64,000 bases of DNA from assembly GCF_000377645.1 (NCBI RefSeq), contig NZ_KB898478.1, positions 62,001-126,000 of the forward strand. Reading direction: 5' to 3'. The DNA is from Thiomonas sp. FB-6 (GTDB lineage: Bacteria; Pseudomonadota; Gammaproteobacteria; Burkholderiales; Burkholderiaceae_C). How positions within the stretch are numbered: position 1 is the first letter of the stretch; each line of letters opens with the position of its first letter. Positions 8,284-18,400 of the stretch are shown one piece after another. A program made the translations under genes and the position numbers. The notes beneath the pieces were generated by a model. It was given only the letters and a program-made list of their open reading frames with translations, made no database searches and had not been told where the DNA came from.

Positions 8284-8619
8284 GTTGTTCCGCGTTCTCG
8301 TGCGCCGGATCCCGGATGGCCGGCCGCGGCAAGGAGCCGGAGGCAGGCATCGGGGTTTGTCCCGAATTTAACGCGATTATCACGGTGAATCGGTTTTGAT
8401 TTGCCATATCAACCCATGAGATGGCGCACGCCTTGTTGTTTTGACACCATCCGAGGCACCCCCCTGGGGTATTCCCGAACTTTGCGGGCCGTCAAGACGC
8501 GCAGCCTCGGCACGGCCTATGGTTCCGTCCTAGGATCCTGCGGGTGGAAGCGACCCACGGCCGTGCCGGCCGGCGCCCGCGCGGATCGCCACTGTTCGAT
8601 GCGGCTCCGGGAGCATGCG
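8284..8619. other. Divergent control region between the pilin operon and cydABX
   Basis: This 336-base gap must hold promoters for both directions. Its middle part (8360-8430) is clearly richer in A+T than the flanking genes and contains the palindromes listed separately. The half nearer cydA also contains CCCCTGGGG (8462-8470). I found no coding sequence with a convincing start here and no confident -35/-10 pair. Confidence 0.5.
8375..8412. promoter_or_regulatory. Operator-like palindromes upstream of pilE and cydA
   Basis: Two adjacent dyads are visible. GATTATCACGGTGAATC (8375-8391) is symmetric around TCAC-G-GTGA. Next to it TTGAT (8396-8400) and ATCAA (8408-8412) form an inverted pair. 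The second pair has the half-sites of an FNR/ANR box but a 7-base spacer instead of the canonical 4. Oxygen-responsive control of cydAB is common in relatives; assignment here is inference. Confidence 0.35.
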
Positions 8620-10227
8620 ATGATCAATCCCACCGTCGTGGAACTCTCGCGCTGGCAATTCGCCGCCACCGCGCTGTACCACTTCCTGTTCGTCCCCCTC
8701 ACGCTGGGCATGACCTTCATGCTCGCGGCCATGGAAACCGTGTACGTGACCACCGGTCGCGAGATCTACCGGCGCATGGTGGAGTTCTGGGGCAAGCTGT
8801 TCCTGATCAATTTCGCCCTGGGCGTGGCCACCGGCCTGACCATGGAGTTCGAGTTCGGCACCAACTGGTCCTTCTACTCGGGCTTCGTCGGCGACATCTT
8901 CGGCGCCCCGCTGGCCATCGAGGGGCTGATGGCCTTTTTCATGGAGTCCACCTTCATCGGACTCATGGTGTTCGGCTGGAAGCGCCTGAGCAAGATGCAG
9001 CATCTGCTCGTGACCTACCTGGTGGCGCTGGGATCGAACCTGTCGGCGCTGTGGATCCTGGTGGCCAACGGCTTCATGCAGGACCCGCAGGGCGCGCATT
9101 TCAACCCGGTGACCATGCGCATGGAGCTGACCAGCCTGCCGGCGCTGATCTTCAGCCCCGACGCGCAGGCCAAGTTCGTGCACACCAGCATCGCCGGCTA
9201 CGTCACGGCCTCCATCTTCGTGTGCGGCATCAGCGCCTGGTACCTGTACCGCGGGCGCCACGTCGAGCTGGCGCGGCGTTCCTTCCGCATGGCCGCGCTG
9301 TTCGGCGTGCTGGCCACGGCCGGCGTCATCACCCTGGGCGACGCGCTGGGCTTCGTGGGCGCCCACGCGCAGCCCTCGAAACTGGCGGCCATGGAGGCCA
9401 TGTGGAAGACCGAGCCGGCGCCGGCCGCCTTCAACGTCGTGGCCTGGCCCGACCAGAAGCGCCACGACAACGCCTTCGCGCTGCGCATTCCCTACGTGCT
9501 CACGCCGCTGCTGACCCACACCATGGACCAGACGGTGCCGGGCATCGACGCCATCGTGCAGCACAACCGGGAGCGCATCGTCAGCGGCGTGCAGGCGGTG
9601 CAGGCGCTCAAGCAGCTCAGCGCCAAACCGGGCGACGCGGCCGCGACGGCGCAGTTCCAGGCCCACGAGTCCGACCTGGGCTACGGCTTCCTCGCCGAGC
9701 GCTACGCGCCGGACGACGACCTGGCGCGCCTGAGCCCGGCCGACCTCGACAAGGCCGCCTGGGACAGCATTCCCGACGTATTCGCCGAGTTCTGGAGCTT
9801 CCGCCTGATGGTGGGCATGGGGCTGCTGATGCTGGGCTTTTTCGTGCTGTCCACGCTGTTCACGCTGCGCCGCGACCTGCAGCGCCAGCGCTGGTTCCTG
9901 CGCCTGGCGCCGTGGATGATCCCGGTACCTTTCCTGGCCTGCGAATTCGGCTGGCTCACCGCCGAGCTCGGGCGCCAGCCGTGGACGGTGTACGGACTGC
10001 TGCCCACCTGGATGAGCGCCTCCACCCACAGCGTGGGCTACATGGCCTTCTCGCTCATCGGCTTCGTCACGCTGTATTCGGTGTTCATCGCCATCGAGAT
10101 GTACCTGATGCTGCGATTCATCCGCCAGGGCCCGCCCGAGCATGACGGCGGGGCGGCCGGGTCGCACCGGCCCGCCTGGGGCGGCGGCTTCGCCCCCGCG
10201 GCGGCCATGATGCGCAAGGGAGACTGA
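8620..10227 (+). CDS. cydA: Cytochrome bd ubiquinol oxidase subunit I
   Basis: A 535-residue inner-membrane subunit carrying hemes b558, b595 and d, which oxidises ubiquinol and reduces oxygen with high affinity. Likely heme ligands are visible at H21 (ALYHFLFVPLTLGM), H188 (KFVHTSIAGYV) and M397 (FRLMVGMG), matching the E. coli positions closely. The GRQPW motif is near residue 450. The long stretch between about 255 and 390 indicates the long Q-loop type, like E. coli CydA. ATG 8620 is chosen because GGGAG is seven bases upstream and the protein then begins like known CydA; the reading frame stays open further upstream but that part is not conserved. The gene lies three bases before cydB. 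Confidence 0.96.
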   Translation: MINPTVVELSRWQFAATALYHFLFVPLTLGMTFMLAAMETVYVTTGREIYRRMVEFWGKLFLINFALGVATGLTMEFEFGTNWSFYSGFVGDIFGAPLAIEGLMAFFMESTFIGLMVFGWKRLSKMQHLLVTYLVALGSNLSALWILVANGFMQDPQGAHFNPVTMRMELTSLPALIFSPDAQAKFVHTSIAGYVTASIFVCGISAWYLYRGRHVELARRSFRMAALFGVLATAGVITLGDALGFVGAHAQPSKLAAMEAMWKTEPAPAAFNVVAWPDQKRHDNAFALRIPYVLTPLLTHTMDQTVPGIDAIVQHNRERIVSGVQAVQALKQLSAKPGDAAATAQFQAHESDLGYGFLAERYAPDDDLARLSPADLDKAAWDSIPDVFAEFWSFRLMVGMGLLMLGFFVLSTLFTLRRDLQRQRWFLRLAPWMIPVPFLACEFGWLTAELGRQPWTVYGLLPTWMSASTHSVGYMAFSLIGFVTLYSVFIAIEMYLMLRFIRQGPPEHDGGAAGSHRPAWGGGFAPAAAMMRKGD

Positions 10228-10230
10228 GCC

Positions 10231-11364
10231 ATGGACCTGTATCTCGCTCTCAAGGTGTTGTGGTGGCTGCTGTTGGGCGTGCTGCTCATGGGCCTGGCCA
10301 TCATGGTGGGCATGGACATGGGCGTGGGCACGCTGCTGCGCTTCGTGGGGCGCAACGACACCGAGCGCCGCGTGTGCCTCAACGCCATCGGCCCGCACTG
10401 GGACGGCAACCAGGTGTGGTTCATCCTGGGGGGCGGCGCCATCTTCGCCGCCTTCCCGCTGATCTACGCCACGGCCTTCTCGGGGCTGTACATCGTGATG
10501 TTGCTGCTGCTGTGGACCATGATCGTGCGTCCGCTGGGTTTCGAGTACCGCAGCAAGATCGCCTCGCCCGCGTGGCGCGAGGCCTGGGACTGGGCGCTGC
10601 TGGTCAGCGGCGCGGTTCCGATGATCATCTACGGCGCCGGCATGGGCAACATGCTGCTGGGCGTTCCCTACCACTTCAGCTGGAACATGCGCTCGTACTA
10701 CACGGGCAGCTTCCTGGCCCTGCTGAACCCCTTCGCGGTGCTGTGCGGGCTGTTGTCGCTGACGCTGTCCATCCACATGGGCGCGGCCATGCTGATGGGG
10801 CGCGCCGGCGGTGCCGTGGCGCGTCGCGCGCGCGCGGCCTCCTCGGGCGCGCTGCTGCTGGCGCTCGTGCTGTTCACCGCCGGCGGCGTGTGGGTGTCGC
10901 GCATGCACGGCTACGTGCTCGACGCCGGGCCCGCGCCGGCCGCCGCGCAGAACCCGTTGCAGCAGACGGTGAGCCTGCACGCCGGCGCCTGGCTGGGCAA
11001 CTTCCGCGCGCAGCCGCTGCTGTGGGCGGTGCCCCTGCTGGGCTACGCGGGCATGCTGCTGGCGCTGGCCTCGGTGCGCGCGCGGCGCTCCACGCTGGCC
11101 TGGTGGTCGGGCGCGCTGGCCTGGATCGGCGTGATCGGCACGGCCGGCGTGGCGCTGTTCCCCTTCATGATGCCCTCCAGCCTGGATCCCTCGCAGAGCC
11201 TGACGGTGTGGAACTCGGTGTCCAGCCTGACCACGCTGCTGTGGATGACCGGCTTCACGCTCGTGTTCGTGCCCCTGATCCTCTGGTACACCAGCTGGGC
11301 CTTCTGGGTCATGCGCGGCGAGGTCGATGCGAAGGCGCTGGAATCGGACGAACACGCGTATTGA
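10231..11364 (+). CDS. cydB: Cytochrome bd ubiquinol oxidase subunit II
   Basis: A 377-residue polytopic membrane protein, close to the 379 residues of E. coli CydB. It pairs with CydA in the bd oxidase. Family signatures are WDGNQVWFILGGGAIFAAFP near residue 55 and FPFMMPSSLDPSQSLTVWN near residue 312. GGGAGA lies seven bases before the ATG. It is followed after 20 bases by the small gene cydX, so cydABX is one transcription unit. Confidence 0.96.
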   Translation: MDLYLALKVLWWLLLGVLLMGLAIMVGMDMGVGTLLRFVGRNDTERRVCLNAIGPHWDGNQVWFILGGGAIFAAFPLIYATAFSGLYIVMLLLLWTMIVRPLGFEYRSKIASPAWREAWDWALLVSGAVPMIIYGAGMGNMLLGVPYHFSWNMRSYYTGSFLALLNPFAVLCGLLSLTLSIHMGAAMLMGRAGGAVARRARAASSGALLLALVLFTAGGVWVSRMHGYVLDAGPAPAAAQNPLQQTVSLHAGAWLGNFRAQPLLWAVPLLGYAGMLLALASVRARRSTLAWWSGALAWIGVIGTAGVALFPFMMPSSLDPSQSLTVWNSVSSLTTLLWMTGFTLVFVPLILWYTSWAFWVMRGEVDAKALESDEHAY

Positions 11365-11384
11365 ACGGCAGCTCGGAGAACGCC

Positions 11385-11576
11385 ATGAAAACCTTTTTCC
11401 TGTTCGTGCTCTACCTGCTGATCGCGCTGGTCACCATCGTGCTCGGCGTGATCCTGGGCGACTACGCCTCGTGGTATTTCGCGTGGATCGTCGGCACCGT
11501 GATGATCGTGCTGGTCTCCGCCGCCGGCGGCGCCTGGCTGGACACGCAGGACGAGGACGAAGCGCTGCCCCGCTGA
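11385..11576 (+). CDS. cydX: CydX-like small subunit with an extra N-terminal membrane segment
   Basis: A 63-residue protein directly after cydB. Residues 30-50 (WYFAWIVGTVMIVLVSAAGG) match the WYFAWILG start of E. coli CydX, a single-helix subunit needed for stable bd oxidase. Unlike the roughly 37-residue E. coli protein, the CydX motif is preceded by about 28 residues forming another hydrophobic helix (FFLFVLYLLIALVTIVLGVI). The acidic tail DTQDEDEALPR also fits CydX. GGAG lies eight bases before the ATG at 11385. No internal ATG begins at the WYFAW motif, so the extension looks genuine. It may represent a fusion with another small oxidase subunit, but that is a guess. The stop lies 13 bases from the convergent cydC stop. 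Confidence 0.8.
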   Translation: MKTFFLFVLYLLIALVTIVLGVILGDYASWYFAWIVGTVMIVLVSAAGGAWLDTQDEDEALPR

Positions 11577-11589
11577 GGCCATTAGTTAG

Positions 11590-13368
11590 CTATCCAGCAT
11601 CGCGGGCGGCTTCGCGCCAGCGCGCCACCGGCCCACGCCAGGCGATGCGCCCGCGCTCCAGCACGGCGACCTCGTCGACCAGCGCGGCCAGCGCGCCCAG
11701 GCGGTGGGTGATCAGCAGCACCGAGCGGCCGCGCATGGCCGCGGACAGTGCCTCGTAGAGCTCGCGCTCGGTGTTCGCGTCCAGCGCGTCGGTGGGCTCG
11801 TCCAGCAGCAGCACCGGGCCGTCCCGGAGCAGCGCGCGCGCGATGCCCAGGCGCCGCGCCTGCCCGCCGGACAGGCGCGTGCCGCCCTCGCCCAGCGGGC
11901 TCTGGTAGCCCTCGGGCAGGGATTCGAGGAACTCGTGCAGCTGGGCCGCGCGGCAGGCCGCGTAGACCTGCGCCGGCGTAGCGTCGGGATCGGCCAGCAG
12001 CAGGTTGTCCAGCACCGTGCCGTGAAACAGGTAGTCGTCCTGGCCGACCACGGTGAACAACGCGCGGGCGTCGTCGCCGCGCAGCTCGCGCAATTCGCGC
12101 CCGCCGACGCGCACGCTGCCCTGCTGGTACTCGCGCAGCCGGGTGAGCACCTGCAGCAGGCTGCTCTTGCCGGCGCCGCTGGCGCCGACCAGCGCCAGGC
12201 GCGCACCCGCGGGCAAGTCCAGGTCCAGCCCGTCGAGCACCCAGGGCAGGCCCTCGGCGTAGCGCATGCGCAGGCCGCGAAGCTCCAGCGCGCCGCTGCC
12301 CGGCATCGGCCCCGCTTCCCGGATCGTCGGCTCGGACACGGCCGGCGGGGTGTCGGCCAGCTCGAACACCCGGCGCGCGGCGGCCAGCATCTCGCCCAGC
12401 ATCTGGAAGGCCAGCGGCAAGGGCGCTACCGCCTCGAAGGCGCCCAGCGCGAACAGCGCCAGCATGGGCAGTTGCGCCGGCGGCGTGCGCCCCGCCGCCA
12501 CGGCCGGCAGCAACAGCACCAGCGCCGAGCCCACGGCCAGGTTCGCGCACAGCCCGACGGCCGCGCCCGACAGCCCCGCCAGGTCGCTGAGCCGGCGCTG
12601 GTGGCGCAGCAACTCGGCGCTGGCGCGGTCCACGCGCCGCAGCGCCAGTGCCTCGGCGCCGTAGACCCGCAGGTCCAGCGCGCCGGCCAGTGCGTCGGCC
12701 ACCTCGATGCGCAGCTGGTTGCGCTGCAGCAGCGCGCCGGTGGCCGCGTCGCGCCCGCGGCGCCAGGCCCACCAGGGCACGCCGACGCCGGCCAGCGCCA
12801 GCCAGGCGCCCAGCAACAGCGCCAGCGCGGGGCTGAACAGCGCCACGGCGGCAAGCATCCCCAGGCTGGCCACCGCCGCCACGCCGGCGGGCAGCAGCAG
12901 GCGCAGGTAGACCTGGTTCAGGGTGTCGATGTCGGCCTGCATGCGCGACAGCAGGTCGGCGCTGCGCAGCAGGTCCAGGCGCGCCGGCGCCAGCGGCTCG
13001 ATGGCCAGGTACAGCCACACCCGCAGCCGCGCCAGGATGCGGAAGGTGGCCTCGTGCGTAGCCAGGCGCTCGAGGTAGCGCCCGCCGGTGCGCGCGATGG
13101 CCAGGCCGCGGATCAGCGCGGCCGGCGTGAAGTAGTCGAACACCGCGCCGGAGGCGCCGGCCAGCGCCATGGCGGCGATGAACCAGCCGGAAACGGCCAG
13201 CAGCCCGACGTTGGCCAGCACCGCCAGCAGGGCCAGCGCGGCACCGGCCAGCATCCAGCCGCGCTGCGGCGCCATCAGGCGTAGCAGGCGCAGCAGGTCG
13301 CGCCGGCCGCGTCCGGGCGAGGCGGTCGGGTGCTCGGTCACGCCACCTCCCTCCCCGGCCGCGCTCAT
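11590..13368 (-). CDS. cydC: Thiol reductant ABC exporter subunit CydC
   Basis: A 592-residue half-transporter: six membrane segments (about 30-310) then an ATPase domain. Walker A is GASGAGKSS, the signature LSGGQARR, and Walker B VLLLDEPTDALD. With CydD it forms the heterodimeric exporter of cysteine/glutathione to the periplasm that is required for cytochrome bd assembly. Its ATG (13368) overlaps the cydD stop as ATGA, showing translational coupling. It faces cydABX tail to tail. Confidence 0.93.
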   Translation of the reverse strand: MSAAGEGGGVTEHPTASPGRGRRDLLRLLRLMAPQRGWMLAGAALALLAVLANVGLLAVSGWFIAAMALAGASGAVFDYFTPAALIRGLAIARTGGRYLERLATHEATFRILARLRVWLYLAIEPLAPARLDLLRSADLLSRMQADIDTLNQVYLRLLLPAGVAAVASLGMLAAVALFSPALALLLGAWLALAGVGVPWWAWRRGRDAATGALLQRNQLRIEVADALAGALDLRVYGAEALALRRVDRASAELLRHQRRLSDLAGLSGAAVGLCANLAVGSALVLLLPAVAAGRTPPAQLPMLALFALGAFEAVAPLPLAFQMLGEMLAAARRVFELADTPPAVSEPTIREAGPMPGSGALELRGLRMRYAEGLPWVLDGLDLDLPAGARLALVGASGAGKSSLLQVLTRLREYQQGSVRVGGRELRELRGDDARALFTVVGQDDYLFHGTVLDNLLLADPDATPAQVYAACRAAQLHEFLESLPEGYQSPLGEGGTRLSGGQARRLGIARALLRDGPVLLLDEPTDALDANTERELYEALSAAMRGRSVLLITHRLGALAALVDEVAVLERGRIAWRGPVARWREAARDAG

Positions 13369-15182
13369 GCCGGCTCTCCGCGCTGCGTGCGCAGCAGGCG
13401 AGCCAGGGCGCCGCCGGCCGCGGCGAGCTGCGCCGGGCTGCCCTGCTCGGCCACGCGCCCGGCCTCCAGCACCACCACGTGGTCGGCCAGTTCCAGCGTG
13501 CGCAGCCGGTGGGTCACCATCAGCACGGTGCGTCCGCGCACGGCGGCGCGCAGCGCGTCCAGCACCTGTTGCTGCGCATCGGCATCCAGGCTCGCGGTGG
13601 GCTCGTCGAGCAGCAGCAGCGGCGCGTCGCGCAGCAGCGCGCGGGCCAGCGCCAGGCGCTGCACCTGCCCGCCCGACAGGCCCGCTCCGCGCTCGCCCAG
13701 CAGGGTGTCGAAACCCTCGGGAAGCGCATCGATGAACGCCTCGGCGCCGGCCGCGCGCGCGGCGCGGCGCAGTGCCTGCAGGTCCGCATCGGGGCGCGCC
13801 AGGCGCAGGTTGTCGGCGATGCTGGCGGCGAACACATGGGCACGCTGCGGCACCAGCGCGACGCCGCGCAGCCACTCCCGCGTGTCGAAGGACTCCAGCG
13901 CCACACCGTCCACCTCGATGCGCCCGCGCTGCGCGCGGGCCAACCCGAGCAGCAGCGCCAGCACCGTGGACTTGCCGGCGCCGCTGGCGCCGACCAACGC
14001 GGTCACGCGGCCAGCGGGCGCCTCGAAGGCGCAGCCGCGCAATGCCTCGCGCCCCGGCTCGTAGGCGAAATGCAGGTCGTCGAAACGCAGCGCCGGCGGC
14101 GTGGCGGGCGGCCGCGCACGGCCGCCCGCCTGCGCCGGCGGCTGCAGCTCGAACACCGGCTGCAGGCGCTGCGCGGCGCCGATGGCGTCCATGCGCAGGT
14201 GGTACACGCCGCCCAGCGCGCGCAGCGGCGCGTAATACTCGGGCGCCAGCAGCAGCACGAAAAAGCCCTGCAGAAAATGCATCTGGCCCCACATCAGCCG
14301 AAAGCCGATCAGCACCGCCACCATGGCGATGCTCACGGTGGAGAGGAACTCCAGCACCACCGAGGACAGGAAGGCCACGCGCAGCACCCGCATGGTGGCC
14401 GCGCGGTATTCCTCCGACACCTGCTGCACCACCAGCCCCTCGCGCCGGCTGGCGCCGAGCAGGCGCAGCGTAGTCAGGCCCTGCAGGGTGTCCAGGAAGC
14501 GTGCCGACAGACGCGCCAGGCGCAGCCACTGCTGCTGGTTCATGTCCTCCGCGCCACGGCCGATCAGCCACATGAACAGCGGGATCAGCGGCGCTGTGAA
14601 CAACAGGACCAGCCCGCTGATCCAGTCCACCGGGAACACCGCCAGCAGGATGGCGGCCGGCACAAGCGCGGTCACCCGGGCGGTGGGCAGGTAGCGCGCG
14701 AAGTAGGCTTCCAGCGCCTCGATGCCGTTGACCAGGCTGTTGACCAGGTCGCCACGCTGCCGGCCGCGCAGCCACAGCGGCCCCAGGCGCTGCACGTGGG
14801 CGAGCAGCTCGCCGCGCAATTGCTGGCGCAGCGCGGCTCCGGCCCGGAAGGCCACCCGCTCGGAGCCGCGCACCAGCGCGAAGCGCAGCAGATACAGCAC
14901 GAGGAGTGCCAGCAGCCACGCCGGCGCGTGGCGCGGCAGCGCACGCTGCTCGACTGCGGAGGCGATGAGGCGCGCCAGCACCCCCGCCTGCGCCACCACC
15001 AGCACGCCTGAAGCGGTGCCCAGCGCCACCGCCTGGCGCAGCGCGCCGCGCAGGCGCGGCACGAAGCCGTTCAGCCAGGCCTGCGCACGCGGGTCGCGCG
15101 ACGGCGGAGCTGTGTCCGGCGCGGGCGGCGTGGGGGTGGGGGCGGAGATGGGGGCGGAGATGGGGGCGGCGGGGGTGGACAT
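13365..15182 (-). CDS. cydD: Thiol reductant ABC exporter subunit CydD
   Basis: A 605-residue half-transporter, partner of CydC. Membrane segments occupy about 40-330 and the ATPase domain about 350-600, with Walker [10 protein letters not shown], signature LSGGQVQR and Walker [13 protein letters not shown]. The first 30 residues ([20 protein letters not shown]) are a Pro/Ala-rich extension encoded by a 12-base tandem repeat (15138-15173); there is no alternative ATG nearby, so the start is kept at 15182 although no good Shine-Dalgarno is visible. The 255 bases upstream, shared with the divergent c-di-GMP gene, hold no gene and no promoter that I would defend. Confidence 0.93.
   Translation of the reverse strand: MSTPAAPISAPISAPTPTPPAPDTAPPSRDPRAQAWLNGFVPRLRGALRQAVALGTASGVLVVAQAGVLARLIASAVEQRALPRHAPAWLLALLVLYLLRFALVRGSERVAFRAGAALRQQLRGELLAHVQRLGPLWLRGRQRGDLVNSLVNGIEALEAYFARYLPTARVTALVPAAILLAVFPVDWISGLVLLFTAPLIPLFMWLIGRGAEDMNQQQWLRLARLSARFLDTLQGLTTLRLLGASRREGLVVQQVSEEYRAATMRVLRVAFLSSVVLEFLSTVSIAMVAVLIGFRLMWGQMHFLQGFFVLLLAPEYYAPLRALGGVYHLRMDAIGAAQRLQPVFELQPPAQAGGRARPPATPPALRFDDLHFAYEPGREALRGCAFEAPAGRVTALVGASGAGKSTVLALLLGLARAQRGRIEVDGVALESFDTREWLRGVALVPQRAHVFAASIADNLRLARPDADLQALRRAARAAGAEAFIDALPEGFDTLLGERGAGLSGGQVQRLALARALLRDAPLLLLDEPTASLDADAQQQVLDALRAAVRGRTVLMVTHRLRTLELADHVVVLEAGRVAEQGSPAQLAAAGGALARLLRTQRGEPA
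15138..15173. repeat. 12-bp tandem repeat at the cydD N-terminus
   Basis: The unit GGGGGCGGAGAT occurs twice (15138-15149, 15150-15161) and is followed by a degenerate third copy. In the cydD reading direction it encodes ISAP repeats. The 12-base period preserves frame, so copy-number change would alter length but not abolish translation. Confidence 0.7.
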
Positions 15183-15437
15183 CGGCTCGGCAGCCCGGCA
15201 CGGGGGCCAGGCGTCAAGCTTACGCGAGCCGGCATGCGCGCGGCGGGGCTGGGCCAGGATCCCCGGCGCGCCGGGCGCGGCGTGAAAACATCATGAAACC
15301 GCCATAAGTTTTGCGTAGGCGGCCGGCTGAAGGTACGCTGGGAGGGCGTCCTCGCCGGGCGTGGCGCTCCGGCGCGCGCGTGCCGGGCGGGGCTCCTCCG
15401 ATCGCAGCCTGCAGCGCGAGCCTTTCCGAGTACGCCG

Positions 15438-18400
15438 ATGCGCAGAATCCTCTGGTTCCTGCTGCAGTTCGCCGCCGCCGCCGGCGCGGTGGCGCACGCG
15501 CAGCCGGCGCCGCGGGAAATCCGCGTGGTCACGGACGACAACTACCCGCCTTTCGTGTTCCGCGGCGCCGACGGCGCGCTGCGCGGCTACGAGGTCGAGA
15601 TCTGGAAGCTCTGGCAGCGCAAGACGGGCATCCCGGTCGAGTTCAGCGCCGAGCACTGGGCCGACGCCCAGCACGACCTGCTGGCCGGGCGCGCCGACGT
15701 GATCGACATGATCTTCCGCACGCCCCAGCGCGAGCCCTACTACGACTTCTCCAAGCCCTACGCGACGCTTCCGGTGAGCATCTACGTGGACCAGGGCCTC
15801 CACGGCATCGATTCGCCGCAGGCGCTGCGAGGCTTCCAGGTGGGCGTCGAGCAGGGCGACGCCTGCGTGTCGCACCTGCGCGCCCTGGGCGTGGATTCGC
15901 TGCGCCTGTTCCCGGACTACGCGTCGCTGCTGCGGGCGGCCCGAGCCGGCGAGGTGAAGATGTTCTGCATGGACAACGATCCGGCGGACTATTACCTGTA
16001 CCTCTACCGCAGCCAGTTGCGCTACTCCAAGGCCTTCACCCTGTATACCGATCAGTTCCGCTGGGCCGTGCGCAAGGGAGATGCCGCCATGCTGCGCACC
16101 GTCTCCGACGGCATGGCACGCATCACGCCCCAGGAGCGTGCCGCGCTGGCCGACAAGTGGCTGCGCAAGCCGCTGGACTTCGCCGACTACGCGCGCTGGC
16201 TGTACGCCGGCCTCGGCGGCCTGCTGGCGCTGGGCGCGCTGGTCGCCTTGTGGGTGCGCAGCCTGCGTGCGGCGGTGCGCGCGAAGACCGCCGAACTCAG
16301 CCGCCAGATGGCCCTGCTCGAACTGGAGCGCGCGCGCCTGCACAGCCTGGTCGAGACCAACCCGGACGGCATGTGGCTGAAGGACCTGGACGGCGTGTAC
16401 CTGCATTGCAACGAACCCGCGCTGCGCTACATCGGCAAGACCCGGGAACAGGTGCTGGGCCGGCGCGACGGCGACTTCCTGCCGGAGGACATCGCCGCGC
16501 GCACCGTCGCCGGCGACCGCGAGGCACTGCGCGGCGGCTGCGAAGTGCGCAGCGAGGCCACGCTGCCCAATCCGGACGGCGGAGACTTCGCGCTCGAGGT
16601 CCTGAAAATCCCCGTGCCCGCTCCCGGCGGGGGCTACCTGGGCGTGCTCGGCGTGGCCCGCGACATCTCCGAGCGCAGGCGCATGGAAAGCACCATCCGG
16701 CTGTGGGCGGAGGCCTTCCGCAACGCCGGCTTCGGCCTGTCCATCTCGGATGCGCGCAGCAACCGCTACCTGGACGTCAACCCCGCCTTCGCGCAGCAGC
16801 GCGGCTACACGCGCGAGGAACTGACCGGCCAGCCCGTGACCAGCGTGATTCCCGCCGAGATCCTGCCGCGCTATCTGGCCAACCGCGCGCGCGGCGACGA
16901 ACAGGCCCACTCGGTGTACGAATCGCTGGCCTTGCGCAAGGACGGCTCACGCTTCCCGGTGCTGCTCGACGTCACCGTGATGTTCGACGACGACGGCCGC
17001 GCGGAGCGGCGCATCGTGTATTCGCTGGACATCAGCGAGCGCCTGCGCAGCGAGAACGAACGCCGCCTGTGGGCGCACACCTTCGAGCATGCCGGCTTCG
17101 GCGTGGCCGTGTCCGACGTGCACAGCGACCAGATCGTGGCGGCCAACCGCGCCTATGCGCGCCAGCGCGGCTACGCGGTGGACGAACTCATCGGCATGCC
17201 GCTGGAGCGCCTCTACCCGGCCGACCGTCGCGACCAGGCGCGCGAGATGCTGGAGCGCGCCGCCCAGCAGGGGCATTGCGTGTTCGAGTCCGAGCACCTC
17301 ACGCGAGGCGGCCAGCGTATTCCCGTGAGCCTGGACATGACCCTGGTGCACGACGACGAAGGGCAGGTGCGCTACCGGGTCGTGTACTCGCAGGACATCA
17401 CGGCCCGCCGCCAGGCCGAGCGCGAGCTGCGCATCGCCGCGGCCGCCTTCGAGTCCCAGGAAGGCATCGTGGTCACGGACACGCGCGGCAGCATCCAGCG
17501 TGTGAACTCGGCCTTCTCGCGCATCACGGGCTGGAGCGCCGCCGAGGCCATCGGCCGCCACCCGGCCATGCTGCGCCCGGAGCAGCGCCGGCCCGGCCTG
17601 GGCGCGGGCCCCTTGCGCGGCCTGGCGCGCAACGGCTACTGGAGCGGCGAGACCTGGAGCCGGCGCAAGGACGGCGAGGCCTTCCTGGCACGGGTGGCCA
17701 TCTCCGCCGTGCGCGACGAGGCCGGCACGGTGCAGCACTACGTCGGCACCATGACCGACATCACCGAGGAACGCGAGGCCAGGCGCCAGGCCGAGCGCCT
17801 GGCGCGCCACGACCCCCTGACCGACCTGCCCAACCGACAGTACCTGCGCGAGCTGGCCGGCGCCGCGCTGGCGCAGGCACGCAAGAGCGGCGAGCTGGGC
17901 GCGTTGATGATGCTCGACGTGGACCATTTCGCACTGATCAATGCGGCCCACGGGCACCGCCACGGCGACCTCGTGCTGGTGGAGCTGGCCCGGCGCCTGC
18001 GCCTGGCGCTGCGCCCCGGCGATGCGCTGGGGCGGTTCACCGGCGACAAGTTCGTCGTGCTCATGGAAGGCATCGGAGGCGAATGGATGCATGCCACGCA
18101 CCGCGCCGGCGCCGCCGCGGCGCAGATGCGCGAGGCCGCCGGCGCGCCCTTCGAGTGGCCGGACAAGCGCATTCCCGGCGTCGGCCTGAGCATCGGCCTG
18201 AGCCTGTTCGGCCCGGAGACCGACGCGCGCCTGGACAGCGATGCGCTGCTCGCGCAGGCCGAGGCCGCGATGTACCGGGCGCAGGAAGCCGGACGCAACA
18301 TCACCCGCGTGTTCGAGCCTTCGATGCAGGCCGAGCTCGACGCCCGCGGCCGGCTGGTGGACGACCTGCGCGCCGGCATCTCCCAGGGCCAGTTGCTGCT

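Noticed and set aside
8396-8412. Canonical FNR/ANR box
   Set aside because: The half-sites TTGAT and ATCAA are present but the spacer is 7 bases instead of 4, so it is reported only as a low-confidence operator.
11590-15201. A single long frame that would fuse CydD and CydC
   Set aside because: The first part is Arg/Ala-rich shadow sequence. True CydD is in another frame (13365-15182), and CydC starts at the ATGA junction at 13368.
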